DNA from: Cyclostephanos tholiformis
Lineage: Eukaryota; Bacillariophyta; Thalassiosirophyceae; Thalassiosirales; Thalassiosiraceae
Direction: 5' to 3'
Assembly (NCBI GenBank): GCA_036939975.1
Contig: JALLPB010001267.1
Coordinates: forward strand, 1 to 10,480
DNA: 10,480 nt
The notes beneath the pieces were generated by a model. That model searched no databases. It worked only from the letters and a program-made list of their open reading frames with translations, and had not been told where the DNA came from. Shown in pieces: positions 1-8,136 of this stretch. The translations under genes and the position numbers were made by a program. The stretch's first letter is position 1, and each line of letters starts with the position of its first letter.

Positions 1-111
1 CGTCAAACGTTCCCGCCAAAATGCGTATGTCACGGTTTAGATAAATCAGTCTTATGTGTTGTCGTAGGATTCACTAACATCGGGGTATGTCGCGTACTCT
101 TTCTCGTAATA

Positions 112-143
112 TGCTTAAACTGCGTATTGCTTAAACGTCGTAT
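112..143. repeat. 16-bp imperfect tandem duplication
   Basis: TGCTTAAACTGCGTAT (112-127) is followed directly by TGCTTAAACGTCGTAT (128-143). The two copies differ only by a swapped TG/GT dinucleotide. No function is evident. Confidence 0.6.
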
Positions 144-392
144 CCAACGGTATTTTTGTTTTTCGCATTAAAAAAACGCTTTCGGGGACTGAAACTATGG
201 CCAGACGCGTTTCTTCCCTGAGAAGGAGTGACCCTTCCCTTTCCAGAGATTTTATTAAGTCACTATTATCAAGATAAGGGCCGGTTCATTCATGGGCACG
301 AGAAAGAAATACCAGTAGAATCTGATTCCGTAGTAACCATTGTTCACGATTAACAAAATTAGATCCCTCGATTTGGCAGCGAAGTACATGAA

Positions 393-417
393 GTACGATC
401 GATTCCTTTGATCGTAC
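393..417. repeat. 8-bp perfect inverted repeat, 9-nt loop
   Basis: GTACGATC (393-400) and GATCGTAC (410-417) are perfect inverse copies separated by nine bases. It could be a dyad protein-binding site or chance. It lies about 340 bases upstream of the secreted-protein start. Confidence 0.4.
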
Positions 418-751
418 GATAGTTAATCCCATAACCTTTCACAATCTAAAGATTGGCTGAACCGATTCTCATCATACTTTTTCCAAAAACACGATACATC
501 AAAAATCGTCCTGCTTCATAACTAATATCACAGGTAAGGCTCTCTCTCAATCCTGATTTTGCTGCGGGTTGTTTGCGGGCGAGCCCCTAAGGCATTCCCC
601 CACTGATCTGTGGACAGTTGGTGTTCGCCGATGGGTTCGCTATCATCGTCATCCCGGAAAACGGTTTCACCTTCCCAATTATTAGTATGGTGATGCAAAT
701 CTCACATGAAGCATGCTCTTTCATCCTCCTGTTTCCATTCAACAGCCAACG

Positions 752-1219
752 ATGATCTTCAAATTTGCTTCTCTTGTCGGGCTTGCAGTTCTTTCTGCTC
801 TTTCAACCACTGTCGAGGCTGCCGCCACTGCCTCCAGTGATCAAAACAAGAAGCACTTTTCTCCTCCTCTATTGGACACTCATACCAACCCTAACAAGAC
901 TCATCATGGTCTTCGCGGTTTGGGCGGCCAGAATACCAGCAAGAAGGTTCAAATATGCCACATTCCACCTGACAATCCATCCAATCCTAAGACGATTATG
1001 ATCAGCGTGAGTGCATTGGCTTCCCATAAGGCTCATGGCGACTATGTGGGACCGTGCACTGAGAGCCCTACCGAGAGTCTCTCGGAGAGCCCCTCCATGA
1101 ATCCAAGCCAAGCTCCGAGCAGGTCTCCCTCGGCGAGCCCTTCCATGATTCCAAGCGAGTCTCCCTCGGAGAGCCCCTCCATGATTCCAAGCCAAGCTCC
1201 GAGCAGGTCTCCCCCGTAG
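752..1219 (+). CDS. secreted CHIPP-domain protein with Ser/Pro repeat tail
   Basis: Predicted secreted or cell-surface protein of 155 residues; the biochemical role is unknown. I chose the ATG at 752 rather than the in-frame ATG at 713 because it puts a typical signal peptide at the very N-terminus: MIFKF, then a hydrophobic stretch (residues 6-18), then a likely cleavage after VEA (residue 23). Residues 64-102 form a small two-Cys module running from the CHIPP motif (Cys69-His70) through SHKAHGD (91-97) to Cys102. Similar modules (CHIPPGNP...HGD...C) occur in many secreted bacterial and algal proteins, and I know no assigned function. Possible N-glycosylation sequons are N48-K-T and N61-T-S. 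From residue 103 the chain is Ser/Pro/Glu repeats, a tail type common in diatom secreted proteins. The frame ends at a TAG inside the repeat array, so the protein may be truncated. Expression is not proven. Confidence 0.7.
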   Translation: MIFKFASLVGLAVLSALSTTVEAAATASSDQNKKHFSPPLLDTHTNPNKTHHGLRGLGGQNTSKKVQICHIPPDNPSNPKTIMISVSALASHKAHGDYVGPCTESPTESLSESPSMNPSQAPSRSPSASPSMIPSESPSESPSMIPSQAPSRSPP

Positions 1220-1289
1220 AGCACTTCCATGATACCAAGCGAGTCTCCCTCGGAGTCCATGATTCCAAGCCAGGCTCCGGCAGGTCTCT
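1085..1289 (+). repeat. 84-nt higher-order tandem repeat coding the Ser/Pro tail
   Basis: A 48-nt unit (16 codons, ESPSMxPSQAPSRSPS) alternates with a 36-nt unit (12 codons, xSPSMIPSESPS), giving an 84-nt period. Copy 1 is 1085-1168, copy 2 is 1169-1252, and a partial copy 3 is 1253-1289. Copy 3 lacks six bases near its start and one base in its 'gctccg-gcagg' part. The single-base loss shifts the frame and brings in the TGA at 1289. The array shows the repeat tail grew by duplication of the two-part unit. Confidence 0.85.
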
Positions 1290-1291
1290 GA
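1220..1291 (+). pseudogene. repeat-coding frame continuing after the TAG stop
   Basis: After TAG at 1217-1219 the same frame continues as STSMIPSESPSESMIPSQAP and ends at TGA 1289-1291. The equivalent codon in the previous repeat copy is GCG (1133-1135), and the matching codon of the longer repeat unit is GAG (1085, 1169). The TAG is therefore probably a point change of a sense codon in a tail that was once longer. Alternatives are natural tail shortening with no loss of function, an assembly error, or stop readthrough. Confidence 0.55.
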
Positions 1292-1458
1292 ATCTCACCT
1301 CGATTTTTTGTCCCCTTTGCCCCAATTAGGAGATGATGTAGAACTATTAAAGTAAAGCATTATCGGAAGTAATGCTATTAGTTTTACAAATCATAGATTA
1401 CTTTATATTTTTATGAGCATTAGTACTCAACAGATTCGGGCGCACTACTGCATACAGT

Positions 1459-1869
1459 CTAGAGCAAACACATCATGTAACAATTGGAAACGCCGGAACC
1501 GAATTGCCCGACATAATCCAAAGCTTTTTTATACGTCGATATGCGCTCTCGCCGGACATAAAAATTTAATGGAAACTGTCCGTCTAGCCATCTCTCGTTC
1601 ATGTCGAAGTCATCTCGCTATTCCCGGCCGATCGGGGATCAGCAGGCCAATATGGTAGCGGTACCATCCATCGCGACCACAATGGCGTGTATATGCAGTC
1701 CACGGAGAAACACTTGTAACCTTTCCCGAGACAGAAATATGATCGCCTTCGTCACGTCGAGCGGCCCAGCATCACTCAGGGTCGAGTACCAATCGTTCGA
1801 CATGAAAGCGGCGACGCGGCATTCAGCACCCATTCGGAAAACCCACCCGCATCGCCCCAGCGATCCAAA
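1459..1869 (-). pseudogene. weak coding-like remnant, unrecognised, two internal stops
   Basis: Read on the minus strand, one frame runs from just after TAG 1870-1872 to TAG 1459-1461 and is interrupted only by TGA 1639-1641 and TAG 1618-1620. The upstream part (for example LSDAGPLDVTKAIIFLSRER) and the downstream part (for example RWLDGQFPLNFYVRRERIS) have balanced, protein-like composition. A GT-AG interval of 60 or 63 bases ending at the AG of the second stop would remove both stops and keep the frame, so this could be a two-exon gene fragment rather than a pseudogene. I do not recognise the product. No clear start context or neighbouring exon supports it, and chance is possible. Confidence 0.25.
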
Positions 1870-2423
1870 CTAGCCACTCGTCGTTCGAATTACATCAACC
1901 ACAACGAACGAGGCACGTCCACCGACGAGTTGCTCCTAGTACATTGTTGGCCCCAGGCGAAACTACAGTCGGACCGCCCCCGTCACCGACCCGACGCCAC
2001 CGAGATACCATTATCCTCGGCATCCAACTCCCTCCGTTCCACCATGGCTCGCCTCGCCGTCATCTACCATCGTCGCCACGGCCCCTCTCGTTCCGAACCG
2101 CAGTCGAAACGGGAGGACAAGTTTGCAATTGGGCTGGGCATGCATGATGTGGTCATCTATCTCCGCACTACTGCGTCTCTAGAGAGAAAGATACGGAAGA
2201 GGGATTCGATATCATGTTGTATGTACCTAAGGAGAGGAGAGAATGAAAGTTCGCGATCAAACCTCGTGTCCACGACGGCCCTGCGGTACGACTCGTCCGG
2301 GGCAGTCTCCATCATCGCGATCCTACCGACCATCGATGGCGACGGGGGAGGCGAGCGACGGGGTGGAATCCATGCGTATTTTGACGACAACAACAACATC
2401 ATGTCTAATTTTTTTGCCGCTCC

Positions 2424-2439
2424 ATAATAATATTATTAT
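2424..2439. repeat. 16-bp perfect A/T palindrome
   Basis: ATAATAATATTATTAT equals its own reverse complement. It lies about 230 bases before the glycosyltransferase start and may be simple-sequence chance or a cruciform-prone promoter element. Confidence 0.5.
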
Positions 2440-2551
2440 CATTCATCCATTATCCGTCCGTCCCCCCCTACCTTTCAATGCCTACCTGCCTATCCCGCCA
2501 ATTATATCGCCTAAAAATCTACTAGGTAGCGTGGGAAAGGTTGAAAAATAA

Positions 2552-2586
2552 GGACGACAACGATAACGACGACGACGATAACGACT
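2552..2586. repeat. degenerate GAC/AAC/GAT triplet microsatellite
   Basis: A run of GAC, AAC, GAT and ACG triplets without open-frame significance, about 80 bases upstream of the glycosyltransferase start, probably in its promoter or 5' leader. Confidence 0.5.
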
Positions 2587-2665
2587 CGGCCGTCTTTTTA
2601 TTCCATGCCCTCAATTGAAACAACGATGACATTATTGTGGCCGCAGTATCAATTCTATCCACTAA

Positions 2666-4552
2666 ATGTGTGACAATCGCGCTTCATGGTGCGCATCCAA
2701 AGAGAGCGGACGGAGGATGCTGTCGTCGAACCGGCCGCCCCTTGGTGGCAATGACGGCAATCCACTATCACGATCGACGACATCAATTTTGCTCGTATTG
2801 TGCATAACTTTGTCATCATTGTATGTTGGTGTAATTATCGGCATTCATGTTGCATCATGCGATTGTCAGGAACGAAACGAGTCGAATTGGAATTCTCCGA
2901 TCCGAAAAGTCGAGGAGCTCGCCAGACAAAAGGCGAAGTCACAAGTAGTCGAACCTTATGCGCAAACGAAGAATGACAAACCTGAAATATCTCCAAGTCG
3001 AAATGACAGAGGGTCGTCTCTCTTCTCGGAATCAATATCGCACTTCGCGCAAGGACTCGCCCGCGTATCCAAGGTTGATTTGATGGAGACATTCGACTTC
3101 GGCGTGCCGATCAATGCAGACAGCGAGGGTTTGGATGCGCTTATATTGTACAACAAACAAGCGGCACTGCCGTCGAACAGGGATATAGCCAGAGCTACTC
3201 GATACGAGGATCCTACGAAGCCTCTACCTTTGCTCTCGGCGAAAACGGCGACAGAAAACTGCGACACGATGAATGTTGTTTTGATGAACAATCCAGGCAA
3301 CACCAGGCAATGTTTTGCATTCGTCGGAGGACAATATCAGAGCTATCACGTGCAAAGATGGATGAGGCGACCTGATGAGGACGGGCCACTGAATCCCGAT
3401 ATGCCACTGAAATTGACATCTCGAGGTTGGACTAAAAATGGACGACAAGAGTTTGTTCCACCCAAAGAGATGCAAGTCAAGCAACACCAGGAACGACTCC
3501 TAACCTACCTCACTGAGGCCGACGGAATCAAATCGCGACTTAAAACAACTCTAGAGAAAATGAAACAAGATACGGTCATAGTACTCACGTGTAATCTTGG
3601 CCAATCAGAGTTGTTGCTGAATTTTGCATGTTCGGCTCGTGCCAGAGGATTAGATCTGAAAAGTGTGGTGGTATTTCCGACTGATATAGAGACGAAAGAA
3701 TTGGCAGAAGGTATGGGACTGGCAACGTTTTATGAAGAAAAGTTGATGGCATCGATACCTAAAGAAGAAGCTGCACGTTACGGCGATCGCGTGTTTTCAG
3801 ATGTCATGTTCGCGAAGGTGTTGTGTGTTCAGCTGGTGAATGAACTCGGTTATGACTTATTGTTTCAAGATGTAGACGTTGTTTGGTACAAGCCTCCACT
3901 TGACTTCTTCCTCGATAAGTCGATGCCTGTATTTGACGTATATTTTCAGGACGACGGCAGCAGGCAAGAACGCTACGCACCATACAGTGCCAACTCGGGA
4001 TTTTATTTTGTACGGAGCAATGCTAAGACGAGGCATTTATTCAAGCAACTTCTTTATTCATCAGACTTGATCAGCGCTTGGAGAAGTCACCAGTCTGTCC
4101 TAATTGCATTGCTTGCAGAACACAGTTCAGTCATGGGACTCACAGTGAAAATATTTTCCAAAGAGATGGAGGAGCTTCCCGGTGGGTTGCAATTTCATCG
4201 CAAAAAAGATACAATGAAGAAAATATTGAGTGGCAAATCAAAGGCATTCATATTCCACATGTCCTGGACCGAAAACAAGGATGACAAACTAGAATTCTTT
4301 CAGCAGATGGGAGAGTGGTACTTGAATGATAAATGTATTGGAAAGGGGTCGCACGAAATAATTGGAGCGGAAAGCGGCGAAAGCCAACAAGGGATACTGT
4401 CAAAACATTGCTGTTCAACTGAGCCTATAATTACTTGTCACTATCGTGACAAGCCAAGTAAGATACCCTGTCTGAACTCCCCCCTCATAATCGAAAGCGG
4501 AAAGAAATTTTACAAAGCCTTCACACCTCCTCAAGAGGGCTCATTTTGGTGA
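2666..4552 (+). CDS. type II Golgi glycosyltransferase, PF03407 (GT77-like)
   Basis: Predicted Golgi enzyme that transfers a sugar from a nucleotide-sugar to a glycan or glycoprotein; donor and acceptor cannot be read from sequence. It is an uninterrupted 628-residue frame. A short cytosolic tail is followed by one hydrophobic segment (about 39-62), the usual type II signal anchor, then a charged stem with a sequon at N71. Residues about 199-256 form an extra module (TMNVVLMNNPGN, QCFAFVGGQY, VQRWMR, TSRGW) that I associate with diatom relatives. The catalytic domain spans about 301-556: VIVLTCN (304-310), VVVFPTD (334-340), the metal/nucleotide-binding DVD motif at D402-D404 in LLFQDVDVVWYKP, NSGFYFVRSN (443-452) and FHMSW (530-534). 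A C-terminal tail carries five Cys (557, 582, 583, 591, 602). Met18 (base 2717, A at -3) is an alternative start that keeps the anchor. The gene is CpG-rich, unlike the DNA just downstream. Confidence 0.88.
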   Translation: MCDNRASWCASKESGRRMLSSNRPPLGGNDGNPLSRSTTSILLVLCITLSSLYVGVIIGIHVASCDCQERNESNWNSPIRKVEELARQKAKSQVVEPYAQTKNDKPEISPSRNDRGSSLFSESISHFAQGLARVSKVDLMETFDFGVPINADSEGLDALILYNKQAALPSNRDIARATRYEDPTKPLPLLSAKTATENCDTMNVVLMNNPGNTRQCFAFVGGQYQSYHVQRWMRRPDEDGPLNPDMPLKLTSRGWTKNGRQEFVPPKEMQVKQHQERLLTYLTEADGIKSRLKTTLEKMKQDTVIVLTCNLGQSELLLNFACSARARGLDLKSVVVFPTDIETKELAEGMGLATFYEEKLMASIPKEEAARYGDRVFSDVMFAKVLCVQLVNELGYDLLFQDVDVVWYKPPLDFFLDKSMPVFDVYFQDDGSRQERYAPYSANSGFYFVRSNAKTRHLFKQLLYSSDLISAWRSHQSVLIALLAEHSSVMGLTVKIFSKEMEELPGGLQFHRKKDTMKKILSGKSKAFIFHMSWTENKDDKLEFFQQMGEWYLNDKCIGKGSHEIIGAESGESQQGILSKHCCSTEPIITCHYRDKPSKIPCLNSPLIIESGKKFYKAFTPPQEGSFW

Positions 4553-4686
4553 AGAAATGATTCTACGGTTGAAGAATTACAATTTAGTTTTATATAACTT
4601 TTTTCTATTAACTACAGTCTCCAATACAATTGACCACAAAAGAGACAGTGCAATTTATTGAGGTTGAGGGAATTGATAACACTCCA

Positions 4687-4727
4687 GTCACAGTGCATCA
4701 TATTTCCATTGGCATCACTGCTGTGAC
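4687..4727. repeat. imperfect inverted repeat inside the MITE-like element
   Basis: GTCACAGTG (4687-4695) pairs with CACTGCTGTGAC (4716-4727) apart from a two-base bulge, forming a possible subterminal hairpin of the foldback element. Confidence 0.35.
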
Positions 4728-4755
4728 CATCATAAAACCAAATCAAAACTGATAC

Positions 4756-4879
4756 TTTGAATTTGGTTCACACTAAAAAAATAATGTGAATCTGATTCAC
4801 TTTAAGGATGCAGTGTAACCTCTTACATTGAATTCATAAGAACCCTATGCAGTCAAGGTTTAGTGTAAATTGGATTCAC
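4756..4879. repeat. three copies of a GTGAATxxGATTCAC-like dyad
   Basis: TTTGAATTTGGTTCAC (4756-4771), GTGAATCTGATTCAC (4786-4800; perfect 7-bp arms around one base) and GTGTAAATTGGATTCAC (4863-4879) are variants of one palindromic motif inside the MITE-like element. They could be old transposase-binding or subterminal repeats, or the edges of further small insertions. Confidence 0.45.
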
Positions 4880-5111
4880 AAAGTCGGGTCATCTAACAGT
4901 ATAAGAATCATGATATTGGGACAATGGGGCTACTTAACCATGTAATAACTACTTCAACACAAGGTGCCATTCCCTCAACTTCACTGCAGACTCCTTGCAA
5001 TAAATTGCACGGCATTTCTAGGTAGCCACCACCTGAAGCAATGGGGAGAGGTGGGAGAGAGGCAATCAATGGCAATACAAAAATAATCCTCCATGGCTGC
5101 CGCCACCAAGA

Positions 5112-5258
5112 ATGACTTCATCGCCCTCCCTTGCCAGCTCCTATTACCAGGATGTGCAGCTTTTCAACCTAATACTCTCCCCTGACCCTAACGACAATCC
5201 CCTCCATGGTGCCGCTTCCTTCCATCTTCACCCCCACTGCCACATGATGTTAAACTAA
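5112..5258 (+). other. short coding-like frame (48 codons), unrecognised
   Basis: ATG at 5112 opens a 48-residue frame beginning MTSSPSLASSYYQDVQLF and ending at TAA 5256-5258. The frame is also open upstream to a stop near 5036. Its composition is protein-like (SYYQDVQLFNLILSPDPND), but I recognise no family. It may be an exon or a transposon-derived fragment, since it lies in the CpG-poor block. Evidence is only codon appearance, so this may be chance. Confidence 0.2.
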
Positions 5259-5330
5259 CCATCATTGTAGTCAACTCCCACCACCGCCATCATAATCAAC
5301 TCCCACCAATCTATCCCACCAGCTATTGCC

Positions 5331-5477
5331 ATGGCAACAAGAGCTGACTGCAAGCTCCTAGTTGAGTGGAACCAACAAAGAGGAGGAAGATCAACAACTG
5401 TCATAGGCCATGGCATATTGGCAGGAAATTACCCTGCTAAATGTCACGATTTGCTGATTGGCCAATTGCCAATGTAA
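5331..5477 (+). other. short coding-like frame ending at a GTAAGT
   Basis: ATG at 5331 has a good eukaryotic context (gccATGG) and opens 48 codons, starting MATRADCKLLVEWNQQR and ending GQLPM before TAA 5475-5477. The stop overlaps GTAAGT (5474-5479), a consensus 5' splice donor, so this could be a first exon with an intron from 5474. No convincing acceptor plus continuing frame was found downstream. The product is unrecognised; it may be a fragment of a mobile-element gene. Confidence 0.25.
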
Positions 5478-6209
5478 GTAGGCAACAGACAGCTGTCCAG
5501 ATCTTTTTATCTTCTTAAGAAAGAAAACATCTGTTGAATTCAAGTCTGTGTTGAAGATATCCACATTCTATACCACAATTCCTATGTAGAATAAGTTGAC
5601 ACTTCATATCTTGAATCGATTAAAATGATATCCCTGAAGTAATCCTCCATGTAAACATACCGCCACATACGAGTAGGAAATAAAGATTTATCCAACACAA
5701 TGCCAGTCTTGTATGTAAGCTCTGGTCCAGGGCAGCAACCAAATGTGTGTCATGGACATAGAAATATCATAAGATCATGCAGAATCCTACTCGATGTGCA
5801 CAATCCTCACCTGTCGGTTGAGATCACTTTTAATTTTAAAATAAGCTCATATTTTTCATATCAGTACCTTCCATTAATCATGCTTCCTTGTCTACAGCAG
5901 AGCTATTATACCAAATCCCCTCTTCCCAAACATTTTCATCTACAGGGAAATGCTTAGAACACTTTGATATCAAAACTCTGTTTCGTATCCTACAAATAGT
6001 GTGCTTTAGACCAGCTAATTTTTCTTCAGCACTGGGTCATTTGTCTGACTTTTGTTTCAGATTGGTATTTTTTAGGTCAAGAAACAAGATTCTTGCATTT
6101 CACAAGATTTGCCGCCAACAAGTGTTAGCCACTCATTTCCTAACAATTCCACCCAAGTCCTCCTACAAGAGGCTAGTGATTGGAACCAAGCTGTATCTCT
6201 ACGTAAGAA

Positions 6210-6218
6210 TTAGAGCAT
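6210..6218 (+). repeat. left terminal inverted repeat (TTAGAGCAT)
   Basis: Perfect 9-bp complement of the right end at 8262-8270. Confidence 0.45.
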
Positions 6219-6757
6219 CTTAGATGACACCCAAGGGGTTAAAAGACTCCGAGTGAGAGAAAGGGGGGGGGGCATTTGTCTGGTAACCGAAAACTGATGA
6301 ACCAAGTAGGATTTGGGTGGTAGTCTAACTACCCACCTTACCACTCGAATATCACCCCTGACACAACCCCCACACAACCACCTCCAATTCTTGCATTTCC
6401 AGCCGTTTTTGACAAGCCGTGGCACCCATCTCACAAATATGGTGTGGCATGGCCACCAATGCGGGGGGGCAGTCATATGATGATGATGACAGGTTGATTG
6501 GGGGTAGGCTTGGCCAGTGGCCGATGATTCCCCAAAAAGATTTTTTCAATCTAGATTTATTGCACCTCATTGTCAGATCTGGTCTTTTGGTATCAACCAA
6601 CAGTCCCTGCTGAACAGGAATGGAGGGATCAATTCCTCACTGCCTTTGGGTGTCGAGATAATAGGGGGACTTGCCTTTGGGCATTTCTTTTTTCTTAATG
6701 TGCAACCCCTTTCCAGTGTCATTTTTCCTTCTCTGAGAAGATCAAAAACTCAAACAT

Positions 6758-8128
6758 ATGACATCAAAGAGAAAAGTGTATTATGTTGATCCCCGGCCAA
6801 GAAAGTGGCCAAAGTCTTCTTGTGGGCAGAGTGGGCTATGGACACTGACATCAAGAGGATGATCCCCCAGGCCATGGCATTCAAGTCAGTATACGATGAA
6901 GTGGAATCAAAGAATGGCATGCTCTAGAGGCATGTTTGCCGGGAGGTTAAAAAATTGAAGGATGGGGGACTGAACGAAGTTGCAGCCACAACGTCCCTCA
7001 TTGCCCTGAAAGGTAATGCTATACCAAGAAACCCTCTCTTGTTGATTGATCCAAATGCTCTCCTCATCACTGCCAACGTTTCTGGGCATCGTCCGACAAA
7101 TACTATGACAGCATTAAAATCCCATCACCTCTCCAAATGATAAGGCAAATGGCTCACCAGAACCAGAAGCAGGTCAGCCACTCCAACAAGCAGAAAACTG
7201 ATGAGGCACAAGAGAGGTTGAAGCCAAAGGAGAGTCGCCTCATGACCATATAGGTGATTGAGCAGGTTGTTGGTGAGTTCCTTCTCCAAGGGATTTGGGT
7301 CTCCCTCGCCAAAACAACAATCAATGACTACGTCGCCTGTGGCTCAATCAGGCAGTCCCCTATCAGGAGGGGATATGGTGGCATGATCCCACAGCATGCC
7401 TTCCGCCTTCTTGTTCTTGCTGTTGAGTCAAAGATCCCAATCAACCAAGTAAATAGCGGGTTGCTGGAGAGGCTTGACATCATCCATGTCATCAACAGCT
7501 GTTGTGGCATGATCCAAGAGCTGGGGGGGGTGACCGTGGAAACACTCTTTGAGAGGATGATGTGGGCAACAACCGTGTGGCTCAACATCACCATCTTGCC
7601 GCCAGTTGAGGAGCGGCGGCTACATTGAACGACATACATGAATCTACTTGGGGAGTTCATCAACTTGAAGACCTTTTTGCTCGAGAAGGGGATTGCTTGG
7701 GAGGGAGGCAAGGGGGGGGAGGAGCTGGTTTTTGAGGAGGGAGAGCTCTGACGAATTATCAATGCTGACAATGCAGAAATAACACTCGACGGGAGCAGGA
7801 TGAACTCAGGCAGGTGACCCGGCAACTCCTTTTATAACCCAAACCTCCCAATAGCAAGTTGGCTGGTTGCCAAGTCCTCTTTGGCATGCACGGGAATATT
7901 TGGAAGCAATGTGGCAGGGGAGTGTATGCCGCCACACTGGCAGCTCCCGGTGGTGGCAACCAACGAGGAGAGGCAGAAGTTCTGGAATGATCTTTTGACT
8001 TTTTTCTGCCAAATACAAGGGCAGTTTAGACATCCAGAAGATAGTGTGTTTCCCCCAAAAATCAGAATGAATGAGAAGGGAGGGATGACAGATGTCAAGT
8101 TTGGTTGGTTATTATTTGAGGAGATACG
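6758..8128 (+). pseudogene. decayed DDE-type transposase of a diatom-abundant family
   Basis: Remains of a cut-and-paste transposase, now noncoding. A likely start is ATG 6758 (MTSKRKVYYVDP). The frame shifts near 6792 and runs to about 7130 with TAG 6925-6927, then shifts at about 7131-7140 and runs to 8128 with stops at 7251, 7626, 7749 and 7815. Landmarks I recall from this diatom family survive in order: an N-terminal part with possible DNA-binding helices, a YxxCGSIRQSPIRRG-like linker, PINQVN, PVEERR followed by a destroyed Trp (TGA at 7626) and TTYMNL, RIINADN...LDGS (the first catalytic Asp region, Asp 7767-7769), FYNPNLP, GSNVAGECMPPHWQ, and MNEKGGMTD near 8070. The region that would carry the remaining catalytic Asp/Glu is missing, deleted directly before the subterminal repeats. 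Family assignment rests on memory of motifs, not a search. Confidence 0.6.
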
Positions 8129-8136
8129 TTTTTTTT

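Larger units (their letters stand above)
1..751. other. intergenic / upstream region, no gene seen
   Basis: I see no open frame of convincing length or codon character on either strand. The stretch carries a 16-bp imperfect tandem duplication (112-143) and an 8-bp inverted repeat (393-417). Its right part is presumably the promoter and 5' leader of the secreted-protein gene at 752. I could not identify a TATA box or a defined transcription start. It is rich in CpG, like the other single-copy parts of the window. Confidence 0.5.
1292..2665. other. intergenic region and glycosyltransferase promoter side
   Basis: Apart from the weak minus-strand remnant at 1459-1869, I see no supportable gene. 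Several frames of 60-165 codons are open on both strands between 1400 and 2550, but they have biased, Arg/Ser-rich composition typical of noncoding GC-rich DNA. Toward the right end are a 16-bp A/T palindrome (2424-2439), pyrimidine-rich stretches, and a GAC/AAC/GAT triplet run (about 2552-2586), all upstream of the gene starting at 2666. Confidence 0.45.
4648..5010. mobile_element. MITE-like foldback element (~363 bp)
   Basis: The ends are perfect 13-bp inverted repeats: GTGCAATTTATTG (4648-4660) and its complement CAATAAATTGCAC (4998-5010). A second matching block, AGGTTGAGGGAAT on the left and ATTCCCTCAACTT on the right, lies directly inside the left arm but about 22 bases further in on the right, so the right arm has an insertion or the left a deletion. 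The interior has no coding frame and carries repeated dyad motifs. Length, noncoding content and inverted ends fit a miniature inverted-repeat transposable element. I could not find a clear target-site duplication. Confidence 0.5.
4553..6209. other. CpG-poor, gene-poor stretch downstream of the glycosyltransferase
   Basis: A/T-rich DNA with about 17 CpG dinucleotides in 1.65 kb. The neighbouring gene has about 40 in its first 440 bases. It begins with the 3' flank of the glycosyltransferase, where I see no canonical AATAAA. It then contains a MITE-like foldback (4648-5010) and two short coding-like frames (5112-5258 and 5331-5477). From about 5480 to 6209 I see only A/T-rich sequence and no convincing gene; the frames near 5700-6220 look like chance. 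The low CpG suggests long-methylated repeat-derived DNA. Confidence 0.5.

Noticed and set aside
1413..1873. Plus-strand frames of 81 and 90 codons
   Set aside because: Antisense to the more protein-like minus-strand frame and biased in composition; treated as shadows.
1930..2427. 165-codon plus-strand frame upstream of the glycosyltransferase
   Set aside because: Opens without an ATG, is Arg/Ser-rich and low in typical protein patterns, and overlaps equally open frames on the other strand; best read as noncoding GC-rich DNA.
5700..6223. Plus-strand frames of 85 and 111 codons
   Set aside because: A/T-rich DNA, no family resemblance and two overlapping frames equally open; likely chance.
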